A DNA stretch of 64,000 bases from an uncultured Eubacteriales bacterium (GCA_900314555.1 OMVQ01000009.1:24337-88336); one strand, 5' to 3'; shown: positions 16,157 to 25,653, counted from the stretch's first letter. The notes: generated from the letters alone by a model not told the origin. Numbers and translations are program-made.

Positions 16157-16801
16157 TCCAATCTTTCTTTCATTACCGGCAATCAATCTCTGAATGTTAG
16201 CTCTATGTTTAATAAATGCCAATGCTGATATTACAAATACAAGTATATATACTTCTATTCTTTCATTTCCCATAAAATGCATATTATTTCTGAAGCCAAT
16301 AATCTTAAGTTCATTGAAAACAATAAATTCAATAAAGAAGCCTGCCATCATTGTAAGCGAACCTACTGATACATATTTAGTAAGAACAGTTACAATAACA
16401 AATGTAAATAATGCAATAAGTGTAAGCTTCATATCTCCTAAACCAAGGATAACGCCTGATGATGCCGCAATTCCCTTTCCACCTTTAAATCCCATATAGA
16501 ATGGAAAATTATGTCCTAATACAACACCAAGTCCGCCGTAAATCTTTAACATAAACAGATAATCCGAAGGCTGTGATTTAAACAGGAAATATATAACTAA
16601 ACTTGCTGCAACGGCTTTTAAACAATCGCCTAAATATGTAATTATTCCGGCTTTTTTGCCAAGCACACGCATCGCATTAGTTGTTCCTGCATTACCACTT
16701 CCGTAATCTCTTATGTCAACATGATTTAACTTACCATAAATATATCCTGTCTGGAATAATCCAAATATATATCCTATTACAATACAAATAATACGTTCCA
16801 T
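16139..16801 (-). CDS. plsY: Acyl-phosphate:glycerol-3-phosphate acyltransferase
   Basis: Membrane enzyme that transfers an acyl group from acyl-phosphate to glycerol-3-phosphate to make lysophosphatidic acid. 220 residues with about five hydrophobic segments. The three PlsY motifs are visible: DIRDYGSGNAGTTNAMR, GHNFPFYMGFKGGKGIA and the C-terminal IKHRANIQRL. It starts two bases after the der stop codon region with SD GAGG inside the end of der. The C-terminus (RKIGQKKDL) falls in an 18-base tandem repeat, so length may vary between strains. Confidence 0.95.
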   Translation of the reverse strand: MERIICIVIGYIFGLFQTGYIYGKLNHVDIRDYGSGNAGTTNAMRVLGKKAGIITYLGDCLKAVAASLVIYFLFKSQPSDYLFMLKIYGGLGVVLGHNFPFYMGFKGGKGIAASSGVILGLGDMKLTLIALFTFVIVTVLTKYVSVGSLTMMAGFFIEFIVFNELKIIGFRNNMHFMGNERIEVYILVFVISALAFIKHRANIQRLIAGNERKIGQKKDL

Positions 16802-16803
16802 AA

Positions 16804-18132
16804 TTAATCCTCTTTGTCTTTACGTTCTCTTATAATAAATTTTAAGGCTGTTCCCTTAAACCCGAATGCTTCACGCACTTTATTCTCAATATATCTTGTA
16901 TATGAGAAATGCATAAGCTCTTTATCATTAACAAAGATAACAAATGTCGGTGGTTTAACTGCAACCTGTGTCATATAATAGAGTTTTAATCTCTTACCTT
17001 TATCAGATGGTGGCTGCTGTAATGCAACTGCCTCTGCCATAATCTCATTAAGTACACCTGTGGCAATTCTTAAATTCTGATTCTGGATAACCATATCAAT
17101 CAGATCAAATAATTTATTAAGTCTCTGGCCTGTCTGTGCTGAAATAAATATCATTTCCGCATAAGGCATATATGCAAGAACTTCTCTTATCTTATTTGTA
17201 TGTTCATATATTGTTTTATCATTTTTCTCAATTGCGTCCCATTTATTAACCGCAATTATTACACCCTTACCACGCTCATGTGCAATTCCAGCAATCTTTG
17301 CATCCTGTTCGGTTACACCCTCAGTTGCATCAATTACTACTACAACCACATCAGCTCTGTCTACAGCGGTAACAGTTCTTATAATACTGTATCTTTCTAA
17401 TTCCTCTTTGATTTTAGATTTTCTTCTAAGTCCCGCAGTATCAATAAATACATATTCTTTGCCATTTCTCTTAATCTCTGTGTCTACTGCATCTCTTGTA
17501 GTTCCTGCGATATTAGAGACGATAACTCTGTCTTCACCGAGTAATTTATTGATAATAGAAGATTTACCAACATTTGGCTTACCAACTATTGCCACTCTAG
17601 GTCTGTCGTCTTCCTCGTCCTCAGTGTCATCATCATTAAAATGCTTGCACACTTCTTCTAACATATCACCGATTCCAAGTCTTGAAGCTGCTGAAACCGG
17701 AATCGGATCACCGATTCCAAGATTATAGAATTCATACACATCAGGCATAAATTTCTCAAAGCTGTCCACCTTATTAACTACGAGGACTACAGGCTTCTTG
17801 CTTCTTCTTAACATATCAGCTACTTTAGCATCAGAATCTACAAGTCCCTGTCTTACATCTGTAATAAATACAATAACATCTGCTGTATTTATCGCAATTT
17901 CAGCCTGTTCTCTCATCTGTGAAAGTATTACATCATTAGAGTCCGGTTCAATACCACCGGTATCAATAAGTGTAAATGTTTTATCTAACCAGGTTACATC
18001 TGCATAGATTCTGTCTCTTGTAACACCCGGTGTATCTTTAACAATCGATATCATTTCACCTGCTAATGCATTGAACAATGTGGACTTACCGACATTTGGT
18101 CTGCCTACGATTGCTACTACTTGTTTACTCAT
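16804..18132 (-). CDS. der: Ribosome-associated GTPase Der (EngA)
   Basis: Essential double GTPase needed for 50S subunit assembly. 442 residues with two G domains: GRPNVGKSTLFNAL with DTGG and NKVD near the N-terminus, and GKPNVGKSSIINKL with DTAG and NKWD in the middle. A C-terminal KH-like domain follows. An acidic stretch links the G domains (DDDTEDEEDD). SD AAAAGGAG precedes the ATG. The order DUF512-der-plsY-gpsA is common in Clostridia. Confidence 0.97.
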   Translation of the reverse strand: MSKQVVAIVGRPNVGKSTLFNALAGEMISIVKDTPGVTRDRIYADVTWLDKTFTLIDTGGIEPDSNDVILSQMREQAEIAINTADVIVFITDVRQGLVDSDAKVADMLRRSKKPVVLVVNKVDSFEKFMPDVYEFYNLGIGDPIPVSAASRLGIGDMLEEVCKHFNDDDTEDEEDDRPRVAIVGKPNVGKSSIINKLLGEDRVIVSNIAGTTRDAVDTEIKRNGKEYVFIDTAGLRRKSKIKEELERYSIIRTVTAVDRADVVVVVIDATEGVTEQDAKIAGIAHERGKGVIIAVNKWDAIEKNDKTIYEHTNKIREVLAYMPYAEMIFISAQTGQRLNKLFDLIDMVIQNQNLRIATGVLNEIMAEAVALQQPPSDKGKRLKLYYMTQVAVKPPTFVIFVNDKELMHFSYTRYIENKVREAFGFKGTALKFIIRERKDKED

Positions 18133-18158
18133 CTATATATTCTCCTTTTCTATAAGTC

Positions 18159-19535
18159 TTAATCATTATCGTATGCTTTAATATATACGAAATTACCATT
18201 ATCTTTATTCTGTCCATCACCATTTAAAATGGCATTAACAAAACCCTCTCCATCAGATTTCGTTATAACTATAGGAACTCCTAACTTATCGCTGACCTCC
18301 TGTAATGTATAGTCATCTAGAAATACATCTTCACCACTTCTTAATATGTTATTAGGAAGCAGTAACCTGTCGCCAAGTTCTTTATCCTTAAGCTGGTCAA
18401 TTAAATCAGTTCCCGTAATCAGACCTGATACTGTAATCTTTTCTCCAAAAAAGTTATTTATTATTTTATAACAATTTACTCTGACATTTTTAATCTTTTT
18501 CTCAATTAATTTTGCCATCTTGTTAATCATATCATAGGCTAGGACTCCTGTTGCTAAGGAAACCACTAATTCTTTCTCTATTTCAACAGGTTCAAGACTT
18601 TCGTAATACTCCATAAATTCATTCCACAGAAGTCTCATCATTCCAACGCCATTTTCAAGCTGTATATATCCGTCATATCTTTCTTCTTCCGGAAAATCTC
18701 TTTCAGCTAATATATACCATTCATCACTTGCCTGAATGAAATGAAGCCCATATTTCTCATAGAATATTTTCTGATAACTTTCTATCATATCAATAACTTC
18801 ACAGGCATCTTCTTTATTAAAACTTTCTAATGGATATAAACCATCTCTGTATTTCGTAAGTCCCGCCGGAACAACTGATGCACTTCTCATTATAGGAAGA
18901 TAGCTTCCTAAATCTTCAATTGTTCTCTTAAGTTCATCTTTATCATTAACACCTTTACACAGAACAACCTGTCCATTCATTTCAATTCCTGCTTCATATA
19001 AAATTCTAATCTTATCTAAAGCATCTCCCGCAAAACGATTACTAAGCATTTTGCATCTCAACTCTTTATTAGTTGTATGAACCGAAATATTTATAGGTCC
19101 TAAATGATATCTGATAATTCTATCAATGTCTTTCATACTCATATTAGTGAGTGTGACATAATTACCCTGTAGAAAAGAAAGTCTCGAATCATCATCTTTA
19201 AAATATAATGTTTCTCTCATTCCTTTAGGCATCTGGTCGATAAAACAGAACATACACTTATTCTGACAACTTCTGTAATTGTCCATAAGACCATTCTCGA
19301 ATACTATGCCCAAATCTTCATCAGGATCTTTATCTATCTCTAAGAGCCATTCCTCACCATCAGTTTTTCTTACTAAAACCTCGATATATTCATCTTCAAC
19401 AAAATACTGATAATCAAATATATCTTCAATGTCATTATCATTAATCTTTAAAATGACATCTCCCGGCTCTAAATCGAACTCTTCGGCTATCGAACCGTCC
19501 TTAATTTCTTTTATAATATGCTCATTTTTTTTCAT
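18159..19535 (-). CDS. PDZ-radical SAM-like DUF512 protein
   Basis: 458 residues. The N-terminal ~65 residues resemble a PDZ domain (GSIAEEFDLEPGDVILKIND). They are followed by a cysteine motif CQNKCMFCFIDQMPKGMRET that fits a CxxxCxxC radical-SAM type [4Fe-4S] site. The C-terminal DUF512 region includes VSLATGVLAYDMINKMA. These proteins are conserved next to der in Clostridia and their reaction is unknown. SD GGAAG precedes the ATG. The gap to der is 26 bases, so the genes are probably cotranscribed. Confidence 0.88.
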   Translation of the reverse strand: MKKNEHIIKEIKDGSIAEEFDLEPGDVILKINDNDIEDIFDYQYFVEDEYIEVLVRKTDGEEWLLEIDKDPDEDLGIVFENGLMDNYRSCQNKCMFCFIDQMPKGMRETLYFKDDDSRLSFLQGNYVTLTNMSMKDIDRIIRYHLGPINISVHTTNKELRCKMLSNRFAGDALDKIRILYEAGIEMNGQVVLCKGVNDKDELKRTIEDLGSYLPIMRSASVVPAGLTKYRDGLYPLESFNKEDACEVIDMIESYQKIFYEKYGLHFIQASDEWYILAERDFPEEERYDGYIQLENGVGMMRLLWNEFMEYYESLEPVEIEKELVVSLATGVLAYDMINKMAKLIEKKIKNVRVNCYKIINNFFGEKITVSGLITGTDLIDQLKDKELGDRLLLPNNILRSGEDVFLDDYTLQEVSDKLGVPIVITKSDGEGFVNAILNGDGQNKDNGNFVYIKAYDND

Positions 19536-19684
19536 TAATAAATCTTCCTGCTTTCTAAATGCATACTCTTTTAGTTTATCAGTAATCTAAATATTTGTAA
19601 AGTTCTATTATCCTATAAACCCTATAATACTGTTTAATACTATTTTAATGTTATTATATAAAACCTGATAATCTTGTCTGGGTA

Positions 19685-20527
19685 TTATTTTATCACCATA
19701 AATGCAGCAAGATTTCCTCTTTGTCCATTAAGTCCACGATGCGAGAACAAAACATCTTTATTACAACAGGTGCATATTCTCCTGTTCTCGATATGACTTT
19801 CTGATATTCCTGCCTCTTTAAGAATCAGTTCATTGACTTTCCACAAATCTAACTGATATTTACCATTATGTTTATCATCAAGAAATTGTTCCACATCTTC
19901 TTTAGAAAAATTCTTCTTAAATTCAATTGCTACGTCTTCACTGACTTCATAACATTTACGGCAGATAGACGGACCTATTGCACATATTATGTCTTTTCTG
20001 TCGCAGCCATATTCACTTACCATTTTATCAACTGTAACTTTTCCCATTTTATTTACGGTACCTTTCCAGCCTGAATGTGAAAGTGCAATTACTTTCTTAA
20101 CCGTATCCACAAAATAAAGCGGCACACAGTCAGCATAGTATGTAAATAACACTATGCCAGGTTCATTAGTCATAAGTCCGTCAACGTCTTCATAATCACG
20201 TTCTTTTATGATGCCTTTACCCTTATCTTCCTTACTGACAATTCTTATATTCGTAGTATGTGTCTGGTGCGAAGCCACAAAATCATCTATATCATAGCCT
20301 ATTTTTCTACCGACAATTCTGTAATTTTCTAAAACATCTTCCTTTTCATCGCCTCTTGCAAATGAAAGATTAAGTGTCGAATAAATTCCTTTACTTACAC
20401 CACCTAATCTTGTAGTAAAACCATGCTCTATAAATGGAATTTTCTCAAAACTTTCGAATCTGATTAATGGTAAATCACTATTATCTTCATTAAATTTTTG
20501 TTTTAAATTATCTAAATACTTATTCAA
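19685..20527 (-). CDS. pgeF: PgeF/YfiH family multicopper-fold protein
   Basis: 280 residues of the YfiH/DUF152 family. Members act in peptidoglycan editing (PgeF, hydrolysis of wrongly incorporated L-Ser muropeptide precursors) and purine nucleoside chemistry has also been reported. Family metal-site motifs are present: SHQTHTTN (His), YADCVPLYF (Cys), HSGWKGT (His). The start is TTG, two bases after yraN, with GGAGGA inside the last codons of yraN at 7-base spacing. Confidence 0.88.
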   Translation of the reverse strand: MNKYLDNLKQKFNEDNSDLPLIRFESFEKIPFIEHGFTTRLGGVSKGIYSTLNLSFARGDEKEDVLENYRIVGRKIGYDIDDFVASHQTHTTNIRIVSKEDKGKGIIKERDYEDVDGLMTNEPGIVLFTYYADCVPLYFVDTVKKVIALSHSGWKGTVNKMGKVTVDKMVSEYGCDRKDIICAIGPSICRKCYEVSEDVAIEFKKNFSKEDVEQFLDDKHNGKYQLDLWKVNELILKEAGISESHIENRRICTCCNKDVLFSHRGLNGQRGNLAAFMVIK

Positions 20528-20529
20528 GT

Positions 20530-21015
20530 CTATATTCCTCCAAATGCATTTTTAATCAGTACAATATTGTCATCTTCTATTCCGACAATATCAAATCTTA
20601 TGTATGTATTTTCCGGTATGTCATTTTCTAACATATAATATGTCGCAGTTTTCATTATTGTATTCTGCTTCTGTCTGTTAACAGCTTCAAATGGTGTTCC
20701 GAATTTTCCACTATGTCTAAATTTCACCTCTATAAATACAAGGTCACACTTATCCATTGCAATGATATCTATTTCACCATAATGACATCTGTAATTATAT
20801 TCAATAATTTCATATCCAAGGCCCTTAATATATTCGCCTGCGGTTTTCTCATATTCTTCACCAAGTGTTCTTTTATTTATTTTATTATAATTAATCTTAT
20901 TATTTTTAGATTTACTATTCCTTGGCTTATTATTCTTTGGTTTGTTATTGTTTACTTTATTATTTTCATTTATAATGTTATTACTTATTCTACTATACTC
21001 ATCCTTATATTTCAT
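20530..21015 (-). CDS. YraN (UPF0102) nuclease-like protein
   Basis: 161 residues. The C-terminal ~110 residues match YraN: LGEEYEKTAGEYIKGLGY, then NYRCHYGEIDIIAMD and VFIEVKFR, which give the D-ExK residues of a PD-(D/E)XK nuclease fold. The N-terminal ~50 residues are a low-complexity Asn/Lys run (NNKPKNNKPRNSKSKNNK) not usual in the family and probably generated by codon slippage. It lies between ylqH and pgeF with tight spacing. Confidence 0.85.
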   Translation of the reverse strand: MKYKDEYSRISNNIINENNKVNNNKPKNNKPRNSKSKNNKINYNKINKRTLGEEYEKTAGEYIKGLGYEIIEYNYRCHYGEIDIIAMDKCDLVFIEVKFRHSGKFGTPFEAVNRQKQNTIMKTATYYMLENDIPENTYIRFDIVGIEDDNIVLIKNAFGGI

Positions 21016-21030
21016 TTATACATACTCCTC

Positions 21031-21315
21031 TTATGATATCTTCTTGCGTATTCTGTCCATTTTATCAACGAATACTAATATTTCAGCCACTACCCCATAT
21101 AATTCAGGAGGAATCATGTCACCAATCTCTAACTTAGAAAGTGTTCCTGCTAATTTCTCATCCTCATACACAGGCACATCTGATTCTTTCGCCTTATCTA
21201 AAATCTTCTCAGCAAGTATTCCTTTACCTGTTGCGATTACTTTTGGTGCTTCATCTCCACGATTATATTGAAGTGCTACCGCTGTTTTCTTCTTAGCTTT
21301 CTCTTTATCTTCCAT
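21031..21315 (-). CDS. FlhB C-terminal-like protein (YlqH type)
   Basis: 94 residues equivalent to the cytoplasmic C-terminal domain of FlhB/EscU export switch proteins, without the membrane part: VALQYNRGDEAPKVIATGKG, then KILDKAKESDVPVYEDEKLA and IGDMIPPELYGVVAEI. The self-cleaving NPTH site of FlhB is absent. Bacillus has the same gene (ylqH) next to rnhB. Its role in flagellar export is unclear. SD AAGGAA precedes the ATG and yraN follows 15 bases downstream. Confidence 0.85.
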   Translation of the reverse strand: MEDKEKAKKKTAVALQYNRGDEAPKVIATGKGILAEKILDKAKESDVPVYEDEKLAGTLSKLEIGDMIPPELYGVVAEILVFVDKMDRIRKKIS

Positions 21316-21377
21316 ATAAATAATTCCTTTTTAAGTCTGTGTTTTGAATATTTTATAAACTTCTTTAACTCCATAGA

Positions 21378-23123
21378 TTACGTGCGTATATCGAATATAT
21401 ATCTCTTTATTGATACAGCATTTTCATTATTAGCAGTTATAGGTAATATCGCATTGAATTCCTGTGATTTCTTCTCACTTAATTCAGTACTTATCGTAAC
21501 ATTATAACCCATTTTCTCTAATCTTTCTGCTAATTCTCCCAGATTATCTTCTATGAGATTTCTAGAAATCTCATCATCTAATGTGAATTTAGTCGTTACA
21601 CTGTTCTTCTTCATCGATATATTTATGTCTGTTGCACCTAAATAATCTAATTGCAAATGCAAAAATGCCGTCAGCGCATCATCATTAATTTTCTTATTCT
21701 TTCTCCTGTTATATACATACAAGTCTCCGTTCTTCTGTCCCTCTAAGAATTTAACCGGAACCTGGACATATGCTTCTATGTTATTTAATTCATTCATAAA
21801 ATTCATATTCTTACTAAGTTTGTCGCCCGCAAGTGACAGATTTTCGCTCTTAACATTCTCTGGCATATTCTTAATCATTTCAGTAAGCTTATTTAATTTA
21901 TCATATATTTTATCTACTTCATTCTTAACATTCTCTTTATCTTCACTTAATTTAACAGGATTAAGGTACAACTTATCCATAAGTAGTTTCGTGATTTTCT
22001 CTTTAAATGCAGGTGACTTTATCACATTATTAAATGCCTCCTTTGGCATATTTTCGCCAATATTTTTAAGTACTTTAGATAATTCCTTAAAAGTATCTGG
22101 ACTGTCTACCATTTTAAGCAAATCTTTTGTAGTCTCTTTTGAAAATTCCTGTATATTGTCTTTATTATAAATATCGTTTTTATCCGTATTTATATTTTCT
22201 AAAATATGCTTATTATCATTATCCGCATCAAATATATTAGATAAATCTTCTAAAATTGTATTGATTTTCGTAAAACTGTCTGAACTAATAATATTGCCCA
22301 TTAAATTGTCCGGATTAATGTTACTTTCTGTAAAGTTTCCTAAAATAACATTATTCTTCAAATTCCCTGCATTAATGTCACTTTCTGTAAGGTTTCCTAA
22401 ACTGACATTATTCTCTATAAAGTTTTCTGTACTAATATTACTTTCTAACAGTTTTTCAAATACTTCTAAGATGCCATCTCCTATCTCCATAATATTCTCA
22501 GAAATATAATGGCTTGATGTGGTATAGGCATCATACATATCCAGATTTTCTCTATTGATTTCTATTCCATTCTTCGTCATATCAATAAGTTTATCTATTG
22601 ATTCATTAGCATAAACTGATGATAATTTAATCATATTTATGATTGACTGCTTATCTATTGGTTGTCCGTTCGCTATTAATTCTTTTACTATCGCAATATT
22701 TTTGTCATTAATTGTTAATCCTGCGGTAAGAAGTGATTTATTAACAAGTTCTGAAGATACTTCATTATTAGCTATAGGTCTTATAACTAACTGTGTGTCA
22801 CTATTATCTTTGACTTGAAATAATAATTTATCGCCAATATTAAGTTCTAATGCCTGCTGCATAGTTGCATTAATATGTTCATTTCCTTCTAACAGAATTT
22901 CCACATTCTGATTATTAATGTTAATTATTTCACCACGAAAAACATCACCGGCAGCTAAATCTCTCAGATTTATTCCACCAGTGTTATTTGAGGTATTTAC
23001 AGTCTGTACATTCTGGTTCTGTACACTTCTGTCGACAGCTTCATTTCTGTTAGAACCTGAATTAGAAACTGCACCGGAAACAGATTGAGAATCCGTATAA
23101 TAATTAGATAGATTTATATTCAC
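21378..23123 (-). CDS. YlqG/FliK-like hook-length-control type protein
   Basis: 581 residues with GTG start, one base after the rnhB stop, SD AAAGGGG inside rnhB. The N-terminus is Asn/Ser/Gln-rich and disordered. The C-terminus (FLEGQKNGDLYVYNRRKNKK then LTAFLHLQLDYLGATDINIS) resembles the FliK C-terminal switch domain. Position between rnhB and the FlhB-like gene matches ylqG of Bacillus. Residues ~230-290 hold a 19-20 residue repeat (GNLTESDINAGNL / GNFTESNINPDNL) encoded by 57- and 60-base DNA repeats. Flagellar relation is inferred from the domain and its FlhB-like neighbour. Confidence 0.7.
   Translation of the reverse strand: MNINLSNYYTDSQSVSGAVSNSGSNRNEAVDRSVQNQNVQTVNTSNNTGGINLRDLAAGDVFRGEIININNQNVEILLEGNEHINATMQQALELNIGDKLLFQVKDNSDTQLVIRPIANNEVSSELVNKSLLTAGLTINDKNIAIVKELIANGQPIDKQSIINMIKLSSVYANESIDKLIDMTKNGIEINRENLDMYDAYTTSSHYISENIMEIGDGILEVFEKLLESNISTENFIENNVSLGNLTESDINAGNLKNNVILGNFTESNINPDNLMGNIISSDSFTKINTILEDLSNIFDADNDNKHILENINTDKNDIYNKDNIQEFSKETTKDLLKMVDSPDTFKELSKVLKNIGENMPKEAFNNVIKSPAFKEKITKLLMDKLYLNPVKLSEDKENVKNEVDKIYDKLNKLTEMIKNMPENVKSENLSLAGDKLSKNMNFMNELNNIEAYVQVPVKFLEGQKNGDLYVYNRRKNKKINDDALTAFLHLQLDYLGATDINISMKKNSVTTKFTLDDEISRNLIEDNLGELAERLEKMGYNVTISTELSEKKSQEFNAILPITANNENAVSIKRYIFDIRT
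22314..22450. repeat. 57/60-base tandem repeat inside the ylqG-like gene
   Basis: Units starting at 22314, 22371 and (partial) 22431 share ATTAATGTYACTTTCTG and further sequence TTTCCTAAA. Lengths are multiples of three, so the reading frame is kept. Confidence 0.7.
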
Positions 23124-23124
23124 T

Positions 23125-23886
23125 TTAAATCAGCCCCTTTATGAAACTCCGTCTGTGAATTGGGCAAGGACCGTATTTTCTCAAGGCTTCTATATGTTCT
23201 TTGGAACCATATCCTTTATTCTTAGCAAAACCATATTCAGGATATAATTCATCATACATTACCATAAGCCTGTCTCTTTCCACTTTCGCAATAATACTTG
23301 CTGCCGCAATAGAAATCGACTTTGCATCACCTTTAATAATAGGCACCTGCTTTATATTCACTTCCGGAATATTAACTGCATCGTTTAATAATATATCGGG
23401 TTTTACATCTAATTCATTAATAGCTTCACGCATTGCCCTGTATGTAGCCTGAAGAATATTAATATCGTCAATTACCTCAGGACTTGAATATGCTGTTTTG
23501 ACAGCTATTGACTTTTCCTTAATAATGTCGTAGAGTTCCTCTCTTTTAGCGGCACTTAACTGCTTAGAATCATTTATATATAAAATGTCTACATCTTTAG
23601 GCAGAATAACTGCACCTGCACATACAGGTCCCGCAAGTGGTCCTCTTCCTACTTCATCAATCCCACAGATATACTGATATTCACTGTATTTTCTTTCAAA
23701 TGCCTGCATATTATAGGTTCGTTCTACTTCTTTATTATGTTTATCGATTTCTTTCTGATATCTTTTTATTAAATTAATAACTCCTGCACGCTCATCATCA
23801 GAATATTTTGCCATTAAATCAGCATATCCATCTATATTACTGGCTGCAAATTCTTCTTTTATATCAGATATTTTTATTCCTGCCAT
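23125..23886 (-). CDS. rnhB: Ribonuclease HII
   Basis: Removes RNA from RNA-DNA hybrids and misincorporated ribonucleotides. 253 residues. The type 2 RNase H catalytic residues are visible: IDEVGRGPLAGPV (first Asp and Glu), LLNDAV (Asp) and SIIAKVERD (Asp near the C-terminus), with the family end ...YGPCPIHRRSF. An N-terminal ~70 residue extension is typical of Firmicute RnhB. rbgA lies 17 bases upstream, giving the classic rbgA-rnhB-ylqGH run. Confidence 0.96.
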   Translation of the reverse strand: MAGIKISDIKEEFAASNIDGYADLMAKYSDDERAGVINLIKRYQKEIDKHNKEVERTYNMQAFERKYSEYQYICGIDEVGRGPLAGPVCAGAVILPKDVDILYINDSKQLSAAKREELYDIIKEKSIAVKTAYSSPEVIDDINILQATYRAMREAINELDVKPDILLNDAVNIPEVNIKQVPIIKGDAKSISIAAASIIAKVERDRLMVMYDELYPEYGFAKNKGYGSKEHIEALRKYGPCPIHRRSFIKGLI

Positions 23887-23902
23887 CTTGTTGTTCCTCT
23901 GT

Positions 23903-24820
23903 CTATATATTCTTTTCTAAACTAATTCTTCCGAGTTTACCATTTCTGAATTCATCAAGAAGAATTCTTGATGCTTTATCAATATCTAATTCATTGCCTT
24001 TTAAAAGGAATTTCCTGTTAAATGCAATATCATTTAACATCTGTAATGTATCATCACTCTCAGTTATTCCATATCTCTCATTCAGAATTCCATTATAATT
24101 CTCTGTAAGGAATTTCAATAAATCCATTGCTAATTCTGTGGTATTCAGAATCTCATCTTTAATCGAACCGATTAAGGCAAGTCGCATAGCTACTGTCTGG
24201 TCCTCGAATTTAGGCCATAAAATACCCGGTGTATCAAGTAATTCAAGTGTACTGCTTAATTTAATCCACTGTTTTCCTTTAGTAACTCCCGGTTTATTAC
24301 CTGTCTTAGCACAGGCCTTCTTAGCATATGAATTAATGAATGTAGATTTTCCGACATTAGGTATTCCAACTACCATTGCTCTCACCGGGCGGTTAAGTAT
24401 ACCTCTCTTTCTGTCTCTTTCTATCTTCTCTTTACAAGCCTCTTTTACAACATTGTTAATGGCTTTAAGACCATTTCCATTCTTAGAATTAACCATTACC
24501 GCAAAATATCCCTGATTCTCAAAATATTCTGCCCATTCTTTAGTTATTCTCTCATCAGCTAAATCGCATTTATTAAGTAATATAAGTCTTGCCTTATTCT
24601 TACCTATTCTGTCTATATCAGGGTTTCTGCTGCTCATTGGAACTCTGGCATCTACTAATTCTATTACTAAATCAATAAGTTTTATATCCTCTTCCATCAT
24701 TCTTTTAGCTTTAGTCATATGACCGGGATACCAGTTAATATTGGTTTTTGTTAAGTTATCCTGTTTATTATTCTTTAATTCCTGTCTTTCTTGTCTTTTC
24801 TGATACATATTCTTTGACAT
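23903..24820 (-). CDS. rbgA: Ribosome biogenesis GTPase YlqF/RbgA
   Basis: Circularly permuted GTPase needed for late 50S maturation. 305 residues. G4 (LLNKCDLAD) comes before G1 (GIPNVGKSTFINSYA) and G3 (DTPGILWPK), the permuted order that defines the family. INWYPGHMTKAKRMM near the N-terminus is also diagnostic. SD AAGGAAG precedes the ATG. An extended -10 (TGTTATAAT, 24870-24878) suggests its own promoter, in keeping with its separation from lepB by accessory genes. Confidence 0.95.
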   Translation of the reverse strand: MSKNMYQKRQERQELKNNKQDNLTKTNINWYPGHMTKAKRMMEEDIKLIDLVIELVDARVPMSSRNPDIDRIGKNKARLILLNKCDLADERITKEWAEYFENQGYFAVMVNSKNGNGLKAINNVVKEACKEKIERDRKRGILNRPVRAMVVGIPNVGKSTFINSYAKKACAKTGNKPGVTKGKQWIKLSSTLELLDTPGILWPKFEDQTVAMRLALIGSIKDEILNTTELAMDLLKFLTENYNGILNERYGITESDDTLQMLNDIAFNRKFLLKGNELDIDKASRILLDEFRNGKLGRISLEKNI

Positions 24821-24869
24821 TTTTTCACTTCCTTCATATCGTTTTTATTATATTTAACATTTGCAATAT

Positions 24870-24878
24870 ATTATAACA
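24870..24878 (-). promoter_or_regulatory. Extended -10 before rbgA
   Basis: Minus strand TGTTATAAT about 50 bases upstream of the ATG; no good -35 box at the standard distance. The rest of 24821-25018 is AT-rich with no gene visible. Confidence 0.45.
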
Positions 24879-25018
24879 TATAACAATGAATTATAACATC
24901 AATTTTCTAATTCATAACAATCTCATTTCGATTTATATGGTAACAATAAGTTATAATACAAAACGTGTTTATAATTAATCCTGACTTACCATAAAACTAT
25001 CCTCCCTAACTTATAAAC

Positions 25019-25054
25019 AAGCCGGACAATGCATTATATCACATTATCCGGCTT
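25019..25054 (-). terminator. Terminator of the nitroreductase gene
   Basis: 13-base arms (25019-25031, 25042-25054; AAGCCGGA type) with a 10-base loop. One pair is G-U on the minus strand only. The tail is GTTTATAAG, a weak U tract. Confidence 0.6.
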
Positions 25055-25110
25055 GGAATAAGCTATAATTTATAAATCATATCTACACTTTGATTGATAT
25101 TTGAAACTCT

Positions 25111-25653
25111 TTACATAAAAGTAAGTATATCTGCTACTTCCTTTCTCTTTGGTGCAGCAGGGTCATCAGCAGGATATCCTAAAGCAATCAATGCTGAAAC
25201 TGATTTATCTTCACCAATTCCAAGAACCTCTTTTACCTTAGCTTCTTCATATATTCCCATAACAACAGTTCCAAGTCCTTTTTCATGAGCAGCGAGGCAG
25301 AATACTTCTGCCGACATTCCTGCATCATATGACTGCCAATGGTCTTTCTTAGATGTAGAATAGCTTCCATCTCTTTCATATCCTGCTCTCTTGTTAACCG
25401 TAACTTCAACCATTAATACAGGTGCGCCCATTATATTATTCTTATTGCCTGCGTGTCCCATAATACACTCTTCTGCAATCTTAGTCTTAATATCATTATC
25501 ATAGATTGCTATATATCTTACTGTCTGTGAATTCTTCCAGCTTGGTGCAAATCTTGTAACTTCAATAATCTCTTCAATTAAAGACTTATCAACAGGCTTA
25601 TCCTCATATTTTCTAATACTTCTTCTTGTCTTAATACATTCAATTGCTTCCAT
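25111..25653 (-). CDS. Nitroreductase family flavoprotein
   Basis: 180 residues. The N-terminus AIECIKTRRSIRKYEDKPV is the FMN-binding signature of the nitroreductase superfamily, and GLGTVVMGIYEEAKVKEVLG plus ALIALGYPADDP match its C-terminal part. It would use NAD(P)H to reduce nitro-compounds, quinones or flavins; the substrate is unknown. The ATG at 25653 is chosen because GGAGG lies eight bases upstream. Short for the family but complete. It is part of the accessory group between lepB and rbgA and has its own terminator. Confidence 0.88.
   Translation of the reverse strand: MEAIECIKTRRSIRKYEDKPVDKSLIEEIIEVTRFAPSWKNSQTVRYIAIYDNDIKTKIAEECIMGHAGNKNNIMGAPVLMVEVTVNKRAGYERDGSYSTSKKDHWQSYDAGMSAEVFCLAAHEKGLGTVVMGIYEEAKVKEVLGIGEDKSVSALIALGYPADDPAAPKRKEVADILTFM

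Noticed and set aside
21378..23123. Pentapeptide-repeat protein
   Set aside because: The N-L/N-F spacing suggests it at first sight, but the period is 19-20 residues and the A(D/N)LxX pattern is not kept.
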